The notes under the pieces were generated by a model that ran no database searches, was not told the origin of the DNA, and saw only the letters and a program-made list of their open reading frames with translations. DNA of 5,194 nucleotides. Source: CAKRPJ01 sp934376955 (lineage in GTDB: Bacteria; Bacillota; Clostridia; Lachnospirales; Lachnospiraceae). The position numbers and the translations under genes are program-made. The number at the start of each line of letters is the position of its first letter. Position 1 is the stretch's first letter. Location: NCBI GenBank assembly GCA_934376955.1, contig CAKRPJ010000084.1:1-5194 (forward strand), read 5' to 3'. Positions 1-5,194 of this stretch are shown here, piece by piece.

Positions 1-1
1 T

Positions 2-135
2 AAAGGTCGGAGGTGCAAGCCGTTAGTACGACTAGGCAGTTACAAGCCCATTACCTTTAGGTGATGGGTAGTTGACGATCATCTTCCTGTAAAAGTGACC
101 CACCTACGAGCAAGCTCATGCGGGGTTAGACCTTT
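2..135 (+). ncRNA. Candidate standalone structured non-coding RNA (raiA-motif RNA is one possibility)
   Basis: This stretch has no credible reading frame but folds compactly. Visible helices are: an outer closing stem, AAAGGTC (2-8) with GACCTTT (129-135); AGGTG (11-15) with CACCT (101-105); a hairpin pairing 19-21 with 35-37 and 24-27 with 31-34; TTACA (40-44) with TGTAA (88-92); and a 9-bp hairpin pairing 47-55 with 60-68 around a TTTA loop. A small GAG/CTC hairpin (108-110 with 115-117) is also possible. The helices nest without conflict. The 9-bp stem contains a U-G pair (52 with 63) that would be an A-C mismatch on the other strand, which favours plus-strand transcription. The next gene downstream is glpK, which is convergent, so a riboswitch or leader role is unlikely. 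The promoter and perhaps some 5' nucleotides lie outside the window. Naming it raiA is a guess from size, complexity and host type; I cannot recall the consensus well enough to confirm it. Confidence 0.6.
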
Positions 136-282
136 TGCCTCTAGCATCATTATATATGTGCTCAATGGCAGATTCAAGGGCAGAAATTTTAAATTTTTGT
201 GACATTTTCGACATTGACGTACATCGGCAGGAATATGCCATTATGCATTTGGGTCTGTTCTTTAAAATCTCCCCCAAAGAGC

Positions 283-1779
283 CTAATCCTCCTTTGCCCA
301 TCCGTAAGCATACTTGACGGCTTTATTCCAGCCCCTGACCCGTTTTTCTCTGTCTTCTGCAGAGATCTTCGGCTCAAAGGTCTTGTCGATCGCCCAGTTT
401 TTAATTACATCTTCCTTACTGCTCCAGTATCCAACCGCCAGACCGGCAAGATATGCGGCTCCCATTGCTGTCGTTTCCACACACTGCGGGCGGTTGACCG
501 GTGCATTGATGATGTCGGACTGTGTCTGCATCAGGAAATCATTTGCACTTGCTCCGCCGTCGACCTTAAGCGCTGCAAGATCGATCCCGGAATCTGCCTT
601 CATTGCTTCCAGCACATCATTTACCTGATAAGCAATGGACTCCAAAGTTGCCCGGATGATATGGTATTTGTTGACGCCCCGCGTGATGCCCACGATAGTT
701 CCTCTTGCATACTGATCCCAGTGCGGTGCGCCAAGTCCGGTAAAGGCAGGTACGACATAGCAGCCGTTCGTATCTTTAACCTTCTTTGCCATATACTCGG
801 AATCCGGTGCGGAATCAATAATTCGGAGTTCATCTCTCAGCCACTGGATTGCAGCTCCGGCTACGAAAATAGAACCTTCCAGTGCGTAATTTACTTTGCC
901 ATCCAGACCCCATGCGATGGTTGTTACCAGACCATTCTTTGAAAAGATCGGCTTTTCTCCAGTATTCATTAGCATAAAGCATCCGGTACCGTATGTATTT
1001 TTTGCTTCACCTGCATTAAAACAGGTCTGTCCGAACAGTGCCGCCTGCTGATCTCCTGCTGCACCTGCAATCGGGATCGGCCCGCCGAGATACGACGGAT
1101 GTGCTTCTCCGTATACACAGCTTGACGGCTTCGGCTCCGGCAGCATACACTTCGGAATATTCAATTCTGCAAGGATCTCATCATCCCATTCCAGTGTATT
1201 GATATTAAACAGCATGGTACGGGAGGCATTTGAATAGTCCGTTACATGGACAGCTCCCTTTGTCAACTTCCAGATCAGCCATGTCTCGACAGTACCGAAC
1301 AATAATTCTCCTTTTTCTGCACGCTCTCTTGCTCCCGGTACATTATCAAGAAGCCATTTTACCTTTGTCCCGGAGAAGTAAGCATCAATGACAAGACCTG
1401 TTTTTTCTCTGAACTTATCGGTCAGTCCCTTTTCCTTTAAGCTGTCGCAATACTCAGAGGTTCTGCGGCACTGCCATACGATTGCATGATGGATCGGTTC
1501 CCCCGTGTTCTTATCCCAGACGATCGTTGTCTCACGCTGGTTTGTAATACCAATCGCTGCAATGTCCTGTGCTGCTGCTCCGATCATGTTCATTGCCTCG
1601 ACCGCTACGCCAAGCATACTTGCCCAGATCTCATCTGCGTCATGCTCGACCCAGCCCGGCTTCGGGAAATACTGAGTAAATTCTCTCTGCGCAACACTGC
1701 ACATTTCTCCCTTTTCATTAAACAGGATACACCTGTTGCTAGTCGTTCCTGCATCCAGAGCCATTACATACTTAGCCAT
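283..1779 (-). CDS. glpK: Glycerol kinase
   Basis: Cytoplasmic FGGY-family kinase that phosphorylates glycerol with ATP to sn-glycerol 3-phosphate. The 498-residue length is normal for the family. The N-terminal ATPase-fold motif DAGTTS is at residues 9-14. Likely glycerol-contacting residues are R82-E83 in NQRET, W102 in VWQCRRT and Y134. FGGY signature 1 is at 134-146 (YFSGTKVKWLLDN) and signature 2 at about 360-380. The catalytic Asp is D243 in AGDQQAALFGQ, and the nucleotide-binding loops are YGTG (263-266) and DGGAS (407-411). I place the start at 1779 rather than the in-frame ATG at 1791: the product then begins MAKYVMALDAGTTS, as usual for GlpK, and AGGA lies 5 nt upstream; the 1791 ATG lies against its own SD. 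It stands alone behind an intrinsic terminator, so it should have its own promoter. No clear terminator follows it. Function is very sure. Confidence 0.97.
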   Translation of the reverse strand: MAKYVMALDAGTTSNRCILFNEKGEMCSVAQREFTQYFPKPGWVEHDADEIWASMLGVAVEAMNMIGAAAQDIAAIGITNQRETTIVWDKNTGEPIHHAIVWQCRRTSEYCDSLKEKGLTDKFREKTGLVIDAYFSGTKVKWLLDNVPGARERAEKGELLFGTVETWLIWKLTKGAVHVTDYSNASRTMLFNINTLEWDDEILAELNIPKCMLPEPKPSSCVYGEAHPSYLGGPIPIAGAAGDQQAALFGQTCFNAGEAKNTYGTGCFMLMNTGEKPIFSKNGLVTTIAWGLDGKVNYALEGSIFVAGAAIQWLRDELRIIDSAPDSEYMAKKVKDTNGCYVVPAFTGLGAPHWDQYARGTIVGITRGVNKYHIIRATLESIAYQVNDVLEAMKADSGIDLAALKVDGGASANDFLMQTQSDIINAPVNRPQCVETTAMGAAYLAGLAVGYWSSKEDVIKNWAIDKTFEPKISAEDREKRVRGWNKAVKYAYGWAKED

Positions 1780-1829
1780 TTTCTTCCTCATTAATTGATT
1801 TACAAGAGAGACCGTAGACAGTCTTTCCT

Positions 1830-1856
1830 ATTCTACAAGTTCTATAAATTCTATAA
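1830..1856 (-). repeat. Three tandem 9-bp repeats upstream of glpK
   Basis: Read on the minus strand, three abutting 9-mers occur: TTATAGAAT, TTATAGAAC and TTGTAGAAT, consensus TTRTAGAAY, with no gap between them. They sit between the U-tract of the upstream terminator and glpK, ending about 50 bp before the glpK start codon. Each copy resembles a -10 element (TATAAT-like). They may be promoter sequence, a regulator-binding array, or simple slippage repeats; the sequence alone does not decide. Confidence 0.75.
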
Positions 1857-1860
1857 GCAA
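1830..1860 (-). promoter_or_regulatory. Weak candidate glpK promoter
   Basis: On the minus strand TTGCTT (1860-1855) could act as a -35 box and TAGAAT (1835-1830) as a -10 box, preceded directly by TG. The spacer is 19 bp, longer than ideal. A promoter is expected here because the phosphatase transcript is terminated immediately upstream. The tandem repeats offer other -10-like hexamers, so the exact box is uncertain. I see no CcpA-type operator and no GlpP-type terminator/antiterminator between here and glpK. Confidence 0.25.
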
Positions 1861-1907
1861 AAAAAGGCGAATTTTACAACAGCCTCTTAGCTGCTATAAT
1901 ATTCGCC
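1859..1907 (-). terminator. Strong intrinsic terminator after the HAD phosphatase gene
   Basis: The minus-strand transcript forms a long hairpin. GGCGAAT (1907-1901) pairs with ATTCGCC (1872-1866), one mismatch follows, and pairing then continues to a 6-nt loop at 1884-1889. A run of seven U (1865-1859) follows the stem directly. Two pairs (1877 with 1896, 1879 with 1894) are G-U wobbles on the minus strand and mismatches on the plus strand, so the element is oriented to stop leftward transcription. It lies 63 bp past the phosphatase stop codon and isolates glpK from the upstream gene. Confidence 0.92.
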
Positions 1908-1970
1908 CTCCTATCACGGATTCGCTGACCAAAATCACACACCAGATCTCACGGATATGCGACTCGATTA

Positions 1971-2810
1971 TTACTTATTTAACAATTCGGTGGGCTGATC
2001 CTTCGCCTCATCCCTGTGCTTTGTCCGGCTCTCCGCGATCTTCACGATCTCACCGACTCCGGATAAGATCATTGTCGGCTGATAGGCATATTTTGACGGT
2101 GTCTTTTCATTTGAAATTCCCGACAGAACTAATACCGTCTCCACACCACTCTCTGTACCTGCTATGATGTCTGTGTCCATACGATCTCCGATGATCACAG
2201 CTTCTTCTGAATGGCAACCCAGTAATTTGAGACCGGTCCGCATCATCAGTGGATTAGGCTTTCCGCAAAAATATGCTTCCTTCCCGGTTGCCATTTCTAT
2301 CGGAGCAACTAAAGCCCGGCAGGCCGGTGCGATCCCGTTTTCGATCGGCCCGGAAACATCTGCATTCGCGCCGATAAGCTTTGCCCCGTTTATCACAAGA
2401 TTCACTGCCTTCGTCAGTGTTTCTAAAGAGTAATTTCTTCCTTCACCGATCACAACATAATCCGGATTCACATCATTCATCACGATTCCTGCATCATATA
2501 ATGCATTTGTCAATCCCGCCTCTCCAACGGCAAATACCGAGCAACCCGGAGCCTGCTGCTTTAAAAACTCTGCGGTAGCTAATGCGCTTGTATAAAAATG
2601 TTCTTCCGAAACATCCAGTCCCATGCGCAACAGCTTCTGGCGCAGCTCCTTCTGTGTCATGCCACTATTATTTGTTAAAAACAGATATTCCTTATTTTCC
2701 TTCTGCAGCCAGGACACAAACTCCTTTACTCCCGGCAGCACTCTGTTTCCATGGTAGATCACTCCATCCATATCGCAGATAAATCCCTTTTTAGAATTAA
2801 AATTGATCAT
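1971..2810 (-). CDS. HAD-IIA family (NagD-like) sugar/polyol phosphatase
   Basis: A 279-residue cytoplasmic phosphatase of the haloacid dehalogenase superfamily, IIA (NagD/AraL/PGP) group. HAD motif I is at residues 13-17 (DMDGV: D13 nucleophile, D15 acid/base), motif II at 46-50 (TNNSG), motif III is K184 in CGKPNP, and motif IV is GDRMDTD at 208-214 (D209, D212, with Mg2+). The segment between motifs II and III is the C2 cap, with the characteristic NAD-x6-ENG and IEMATGKEA stretches at about 149-179. Length is slightly above the family norm because of a charged C-terminal tail (about 260-279). The ATG at 2810 is preceded by AAGGGGTGA, a good ribosome binding site. Known relatives dephosphorylate UMP, sugar phosphates or glycerol 3-phosphate; the substrate cannot be read from the sequence. 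Neighbouring glpK makes glycerol 3-phosphate a reasonable but unproven candidate. Confidence 0.93.
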   Translation of the reverse strand: MINFNSKKGFICDMDGVIYHGNRVLPGVKEFVSWLQKENKEYLFLTNNSGMTQKELRQKLLRMGLDVSEEHFYTSALATAEFLKQQAPGCSVFAVGEAGLTNALYDAGIVMNDVNPDYVVIGEGRNYSLETLTKAVNLVINGAKLIGANADVSGPIENGIAPACRALVAPIEMATGKEAYFCGKPNPLMMRTGLKLLGCHSEEAVIIGDRMDTDIIAGTESGVETVLVLSGISNEKTPSKYAYQPTMILSGVGEIVKIAESRTKHRDEAKDQPTELLNK

Positions 2811-2834
2811 GCTATTTCACCCCTTGTCCGGTTG

Positions 2835-2857
2835 CTGTTACAGCCTAAGGATAACAG
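2835..2857. promoter_or_regulatory. Inverted repeat CTGTTA-N11-TAACAG upstream of the phosphatase gene
   Basis: Perfect 6-bp arms CTGTTA (2835-2840) and TAACAG (2852-2857) flank an 11-bp spacer. The left arm also lies inside a perfect shorter palindrome, GCTGT-T-ACAGC (2834-2844). The element ends 24 bp upstream of the phosphatase start codon, just before its ribosome binding site. It could be an operator for a dimeric repressor or a 5'-leader hairpin. No U-tract follows, so it is not a terminator. Confidence 0.4.
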
Positions 2858-2863
2858 AGATAT

Positions 2864-2904
2864 GTAAAATCCTCATTCGCAGAAATGTAAAATATAGGTA
2901 AAAT
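2864..2904. repeat. Three GTAAAAT direct repeats
   Basis: GTAAAAT occurs at 2864-2870, 2887-2893 and 2898-2904 on the plus strand (ATTTTAC on the strand of the genes). Start-to-start distances are 23 and 11 bp, close to two turns and one turn of B-DNA. They lie upstream of the HAD phosphatase, where its promoter would be expected. I found no convincing -35/-10 pair in this gap. The repeats could be binding sites or chance in AT-rich DNA. Confidence 0.45.
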
Positions 2905-2907
2905 CAG

Positions 2908-2930
2908 TGAGCACTGCAGCAATATGCTCA
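2908..2930 (-). terminator. Possible weak terminator hairpin overlapping the PLP-enzyme stop codon
   Basis: On the minus strand TGAGCA (2930-2925, whose first three bases are the stop codon) pairs perfectly with TGCTCA (2913-2908) around an 11-nt loop. It is followed by CTGATTTTACC, so the T-run is short (four) and displaced. Stem and U-tract are both weaker than in the terminator near 1860, so partial read-through into the phosphatase gene is possible. Confidence 0.3.
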
Positions 2931-3944
2931 ACTATGGGGATGTATGTGGTACTGGCTAAACAGTGCGCCGATCCCGCCGGAATGAAGAAAGCAGGCTCCG
3001 TCGGAAAAATAGCCCTTTTTCGCCAGATCGCACATTCCGTACAGCGTCTTGCAGGTATACACGTTTTCTACGAATATGCCTTCCGTGCGGGCAAAGCTGA
3101 TGCTAAATTCCTCCACCCTGGGCGTTACTATTCCCCAGCCGCCAAAGCGGTAGTCTCCATGCAGCGTAGCAGTTTCATCCAGCGGACAGGGCATCGGCAC
3201 GCCGCAAAGCTCCTCCAGATCCTTTAAAAAGCCTTCGATTATGCCGCGGAGGGGCACAATTTCATGTTCAACGGATATCAGCTCCACATGGAAGGGATTC
3301 CCCAGCAGCGCAGTACCATATATAAATCCGGCGGCAAGCCCGCCGTTTCCGCCTGGGATGCACACGCTTCGTATGGCCGCCTTTTCCTTATCAGAGGATA
3401 TCTGCTCCCAAAGCTCCGCAGCCGCCTCCACATAGCCCAATGCACCCCTTGCTGAGGATGCGCCGTTATAGATGACGTATGGCTTGCTTCCCTTTTGGCT
3501 CAACGTGCGGGAAAGCTCGGTCACCGCAAGCTCTCTTTCCTCCGGGCTTATATCTCCCAAATAATGCTCCTCTGCGCCGAGAATATGGTTGAGCAGGGCA
3601 TTCCCCTCCAGCATATCGGGTTCGGGACTGTTGTGAACGAGTACGCACTTAAGCCCCAGACGCCGACACGAGGCCGCACACAAAGAGCACAGGTTTGATT
3701 GCGTCTGACCGGCGGCAAGGATCGTATCTTTTCCCTCTTTCAGTGCATAGCCCAGCAGATATTCAAGATTGCGTATTTTATTTCCGCCGATCCCGACCCC
3801 GTTGAGGTCATCACGCTTGATAAACAGCGGCCCGCAGCCAAGCTCAGCCTGCATACGCTTTAGTGGGTGCAGCGGAGTAGGGTTAAGCGCCAGCGGTGCC
3901 TTAGGAAAACGCGAAAGCATCTTCCGCAGTTCTGCAGTAGTCAT
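2928..3944 (-). CDS. PLP-dependent enzyme, D-cysteine desulfhydrase / ACC deaminase family
   Basis: A 338-residue cytoplasmic fold-type II PLP enzyme. The PLP lysine is K56 in GIGGNKIRNLEYLL. Q82-S83-N84 is the substrate-carboxylate loop, NGASSARGALGYVEAA (160-175) a family signature, and PGGNGG (198-202) the glycine-rich phosphate loop. ACC deaminases carry Glu in the VYEGK-type motif and Leu in HLGG; this protein has VYTCK (T297) and HSGG (S322), closer to D-cysteine desulfhydrase, which splits D-cysteine to pyruvate, H2S and ammonia. Oddities are QSNL where relatives mostly have QSNH or QSNQ, and a Cys cluster at 86, 89, 93 and 100. I choose the ATG at 3944 because AGGAG lies 7 nt upstream; the in-frame ATG at 3959 abuts this SD and has only a poor site of its own. 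The gene follows the surface-protein gene by 23 bp, so an operon is likely. Exact substrate is unsure. Confidence 0.88.
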   Translation of the reverse strand: MTTAELRKMLSRFPKAPLALNPTPLHPLKRMQAELGCGPLFIKRDDLNGVGIGGNKIRNLEYLLGYALKEGKDTILAAGQTQSNLCSLCAASCRRLGLKCVLVHNSPEPDMLEGNALLNHILGAEEHYLGDISPEERELAVTELSRTLSQKGSKPYVIYNGASSARGALGYVEAAAELWEQISSDKEKAAIRSVCIPGGNGGLAAGFIYGTALLGNPFHVELISVEHEIVPLRGIIEGFLKDLEELCGVPMPCPLDETATLHGDYRFGGWGIVTPRVEEFSISFARTEGIFVENVYTCKTLYGMCDLAKKGYFSDGACFLHSGGIGALFSQYHIHPHS

Positions 3945-3967
3945 AGTTATTCTCCTCATTTTAAGTA

Positions 3968-5194
3968 TTATCTTCCCACTTCCTCATCCCAGCTGCCGTC
4001 TTCCTTCACATACCAGCCGTCCGGTGTCTGACGCTTTACATACATAGTACCGGCAATGCCGTCTGGATTCGGATTAAAGTAATACCATTTTCCGTTGATA
4101 AACTGCCAGCCGGTGAGCATGCCTTGATTTTCGTCCATATAGAACCAGCTCTGATAAACCGTATCATAGATCCAGCCGGTGCTTATATAGCCGTCAGCGC
4201 CAAATGCCCACCATCTGCCGTTGATCTTCTCCCAGTGATATGCACCGGTGCGATCGGCCATTGGCCATGTACCGTCACTAAAGCGGAGCCACCAGCCTTT
4301 TGCGTCCTTCATCCAATGGCTGTAGCCATCATTCACGGTCTGATTGGCTGTGCCGGTGATGACGCCCTGTTCCACATTTCTGTAGCCCTTCTGACTGTCT
4401 TTCGTAACCTTGTTGGACGGATCCGGGGTTACTTTAACACTACTTTCGTTCGGATCGTCGCGATCAGAGCTGTCCCGATCTGAACCGGAGCTGCTGCCGT
4501 TGGAACCGCCGTTGTTGCTGCCATTGGAATTACCATTATTGGAGCTTCCACTGCCGGAGCTTCCGTTATTGGAGCCGCTGCCTCCGGACGTGTTATTGCC
4601 GGAATTATTTCCGGAATTACCGCCGGATGAACTTTCTTTCGGAGTCACCGTCACCGCAACGGTTTTGGCTGCGTCATTGAAATTCGCCATGGACGCTTTC
4701 ACATATACCAGATATGTTCCCGCATCGGTAAAGCCCGGGATCTCACTCTGGTAATTGACACCGTCCTTCGAGTAGGTAAATGTTGCATCCGGGCTTACAT
4801 TTTCAAGACCGGTTTCCACAGAAGCATTGATCTTCGGCTGCTGCTCGGTGCCGTTGTAGGTGAGCGGAGCTGCGGATACGGTCATGGACGCGAAATCACG
4901 GGGCTTGATCGTTCCTTTCTGTGATATCGTCTGTTCTGTCAGCTCATAATTCTTTGCCTGATCACCTGCTAACGAGCTGATCGTCGCATCTATATCGTGC
5001 TCTCCAACATCTGCACTCTGATACGCCCAATCAATCTGGTCTGCACGAACATCCTGAAGCTCAGGAGTTTTATGATTGTCGTCGCAAAGCTGAATTGCCA
5101 GCCCCTGCTCCTCTGTAATATCCGTAGTCCCATCATAGACTTTATCGAAGGAATCTCCTGTTATCTGTGCTTTTAATTTACACTTGTTGATTGT
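3968..5194 (-). CDS. Secreted cell-wall-binding surface protein with YDG and Ig/MBG-like domains (5' end outside window)
   Basis: The frame is open to the window edge, giving the last 408 residues; the ATG at 4885 is internal. In window numbering, residues about 10-98 form a YDG-type domain (KVYDGTTDIT at 18-27, SADVGEHDIDATISSL, KNYELTEQ, ending GTIKPRD). Residues about 104-186 form an MBG/bacterial Ig-like domain (LTYNGTEQQPKI, TDAGTYLVYVKA, VAVTVTPKE). A Ser/Gly/Asn linker (188-237) passes into an Asp/Arg/Ser stretch (239-251). Residues about 290-408 are aromatic cell-wall-binding repeats of the choline-binding type (GWW, NGRWWAFGADGYISTGW, NGKWYYF, GWYVKEDGSW). Such repeats hold exported proteins non-covalently to wall polymers, and no LPXTG sorting signal is present at the C-terminus. 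A signal peptide would be upstream of the window. Ligand and role are unknown; it could be an adhesin, a matrix protein or part of a large enzyme. Confidence 0.88.
   Translation of the reverse strand, partial: TINKCKLKAQITGDSFDKVYDGTTDITEEQGLAIQLCDDNHKTPELQDVRADQIDWAYQSADVGEHDIDATISSLAGDQAKNYELTEQTISQKGTIKPRDFASMTVSAAPLTYNGTEQQPKINASVETGLENVSPDATFTYSKDGVNYQSEIPGFTDAGTYLVYVKASMANFNDAAKTVAVTVTPKESSSGGNSGNNSGNNTSGGSGSNNGSSGSGSSNNGNSNGSNNGGSNGSSSGSDRDSSDRDDPNESSVKVTPDPSNKVTKDSQKGYRNVEQGVITGTANQTVNDGYSHWMKDAKGWWLRFSDGTWPMADRTGAYHWEKINGRWWAFGADGYISTGWIYDTVYQSWFYMDENQGMLTGWQFINGKWYYFNPNPDGIAGTMYVKRQTPDGWYVKEDGSWDEEVGR
4445..4633 (-). repeat. Low-complexity Ser/Gly/Asn linker coding region
   Basis: This part of the surface-protein gene is built of near-repetitive AGC/GGC/AAC-type codons encoding a flexible Ser-Gly-Asn linker, then a short charged Asp/Arg/Ser stretch. 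It joins the Ig-like domain to the wall-binding repeats. Such tracts vary in length by slippage and recombination. On the opposite strand it creates a Leu/Pro-rich open frame with no coding merit. Confidence 0.85.

Noticed and set aside
2..135. Riboswitch or T-box leader
   Set aside because: The downstream gene on that strand is absent; glpK is convergent, and no terminator/antiterminator pair follows the structure.
182..199. AT-rich near-palindrome as terminator for the ncRNA or glpK
   Set aside because: The stem would be A-T pairs only and very weak, without a GC-rich hairpin; not enough to call.
227..240. GGCA/TGCC hairpin after glpK as terminator
   Set aside because: Only four base pairs with a 6-nt loop and no following U-tract on either strand.
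199..942. 247-codon open frame on the plus strand
   Set aside because: It lies almost wholly antisense to glpK, whose motifs are unambiguous; the translation is Cys-rich with no domain and no ribosome binding site. It is a shadow frame.
1914..1956. Direct repeat TCACGGAT at 1914-1921 and 1949-1956
   Set aside because: Two 8-bp copies 35 bp apart in the 3' untranslated stretch of the phosphatase gene; too little to distinguish from chance.
4410..4754. Leu/Pro/Glu-rich plus-strand open frame
   Set aside because: It is the antisense reading of the Ser/Gly/Asn linker; the repetitive composition comes from the linker codons.
4883..4885. ATG as start of the surface protein
   Set aside because: The same frame stays open for 103 more codons to the window edge and encodes a recognisable YDG-type domain, so this Met is internal.

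Overview
The window looks like chromosomal DNA from an anaerobic Gram-positive of the Clostridia, most plausibly a Lachnospiraceae-like gut bacterium. The grounds are family-level: Firmicutes-type cell-wall-binding repeats joined to YDG/MBG-like surface domains, strong AGGAG-type ribosome binding sites, short intergenic gaps, U-tract terminators and moderate G+C. No species can be named from this sequence.

All four protein genes lie on the minus strand, so transcription runs from right to left. In transcription order they are: (1) the 3' part of a large secreted surface protein (5194 to 3968, its start lies outside the window), with a YDG-type domain, an Ig/MBG-like domain, a Ser/Gly/Asn linker and C-terminal cell-wall-binding repeats; (2) a PLP-dependent enzyme of the D-cysteine desulfhydrase/ACC deaminase family (3944 to 2928), 23 bp downstream and probably co-transcribed; (3) a HAD-IIA (NagD-like) phosphatase (2810 to 1971), closed by a strong intrinsic terminator; (4) glycerol kinase glpK (1779 to 283), separated from the phosphatase by that terminator and preceded by three tandem 9-bp repeats.

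The left end holds no protein gene but does hold a compact, highly self-complementary segment (about 2-135). It folds as a multibranched RNA on the plus strand, closed by a 7-bp outer helix. It converges on glpK, so it is not a leader for any gene visible here. I read it as a standalone structured non-coding RNA; the raiA motif common in Clostridia is one untested candidate.

Functionally, glpK and the HAD phosphatase may share glycerol-3-phosphate metabolism, one making it and the other possibly dephosphorylating it, but the sequence does not prove this. The surface protein and PLP enzyme have no obvious shared pathway. The points most worth checking are the plus-strand RNA, the triple repeat before glpK, and the repeats and palindromes in the phosphatase upstream region. 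The start codons of glpK and the PLP enzyme are moved here to internal ATGs that have proper ribosome binding sites.
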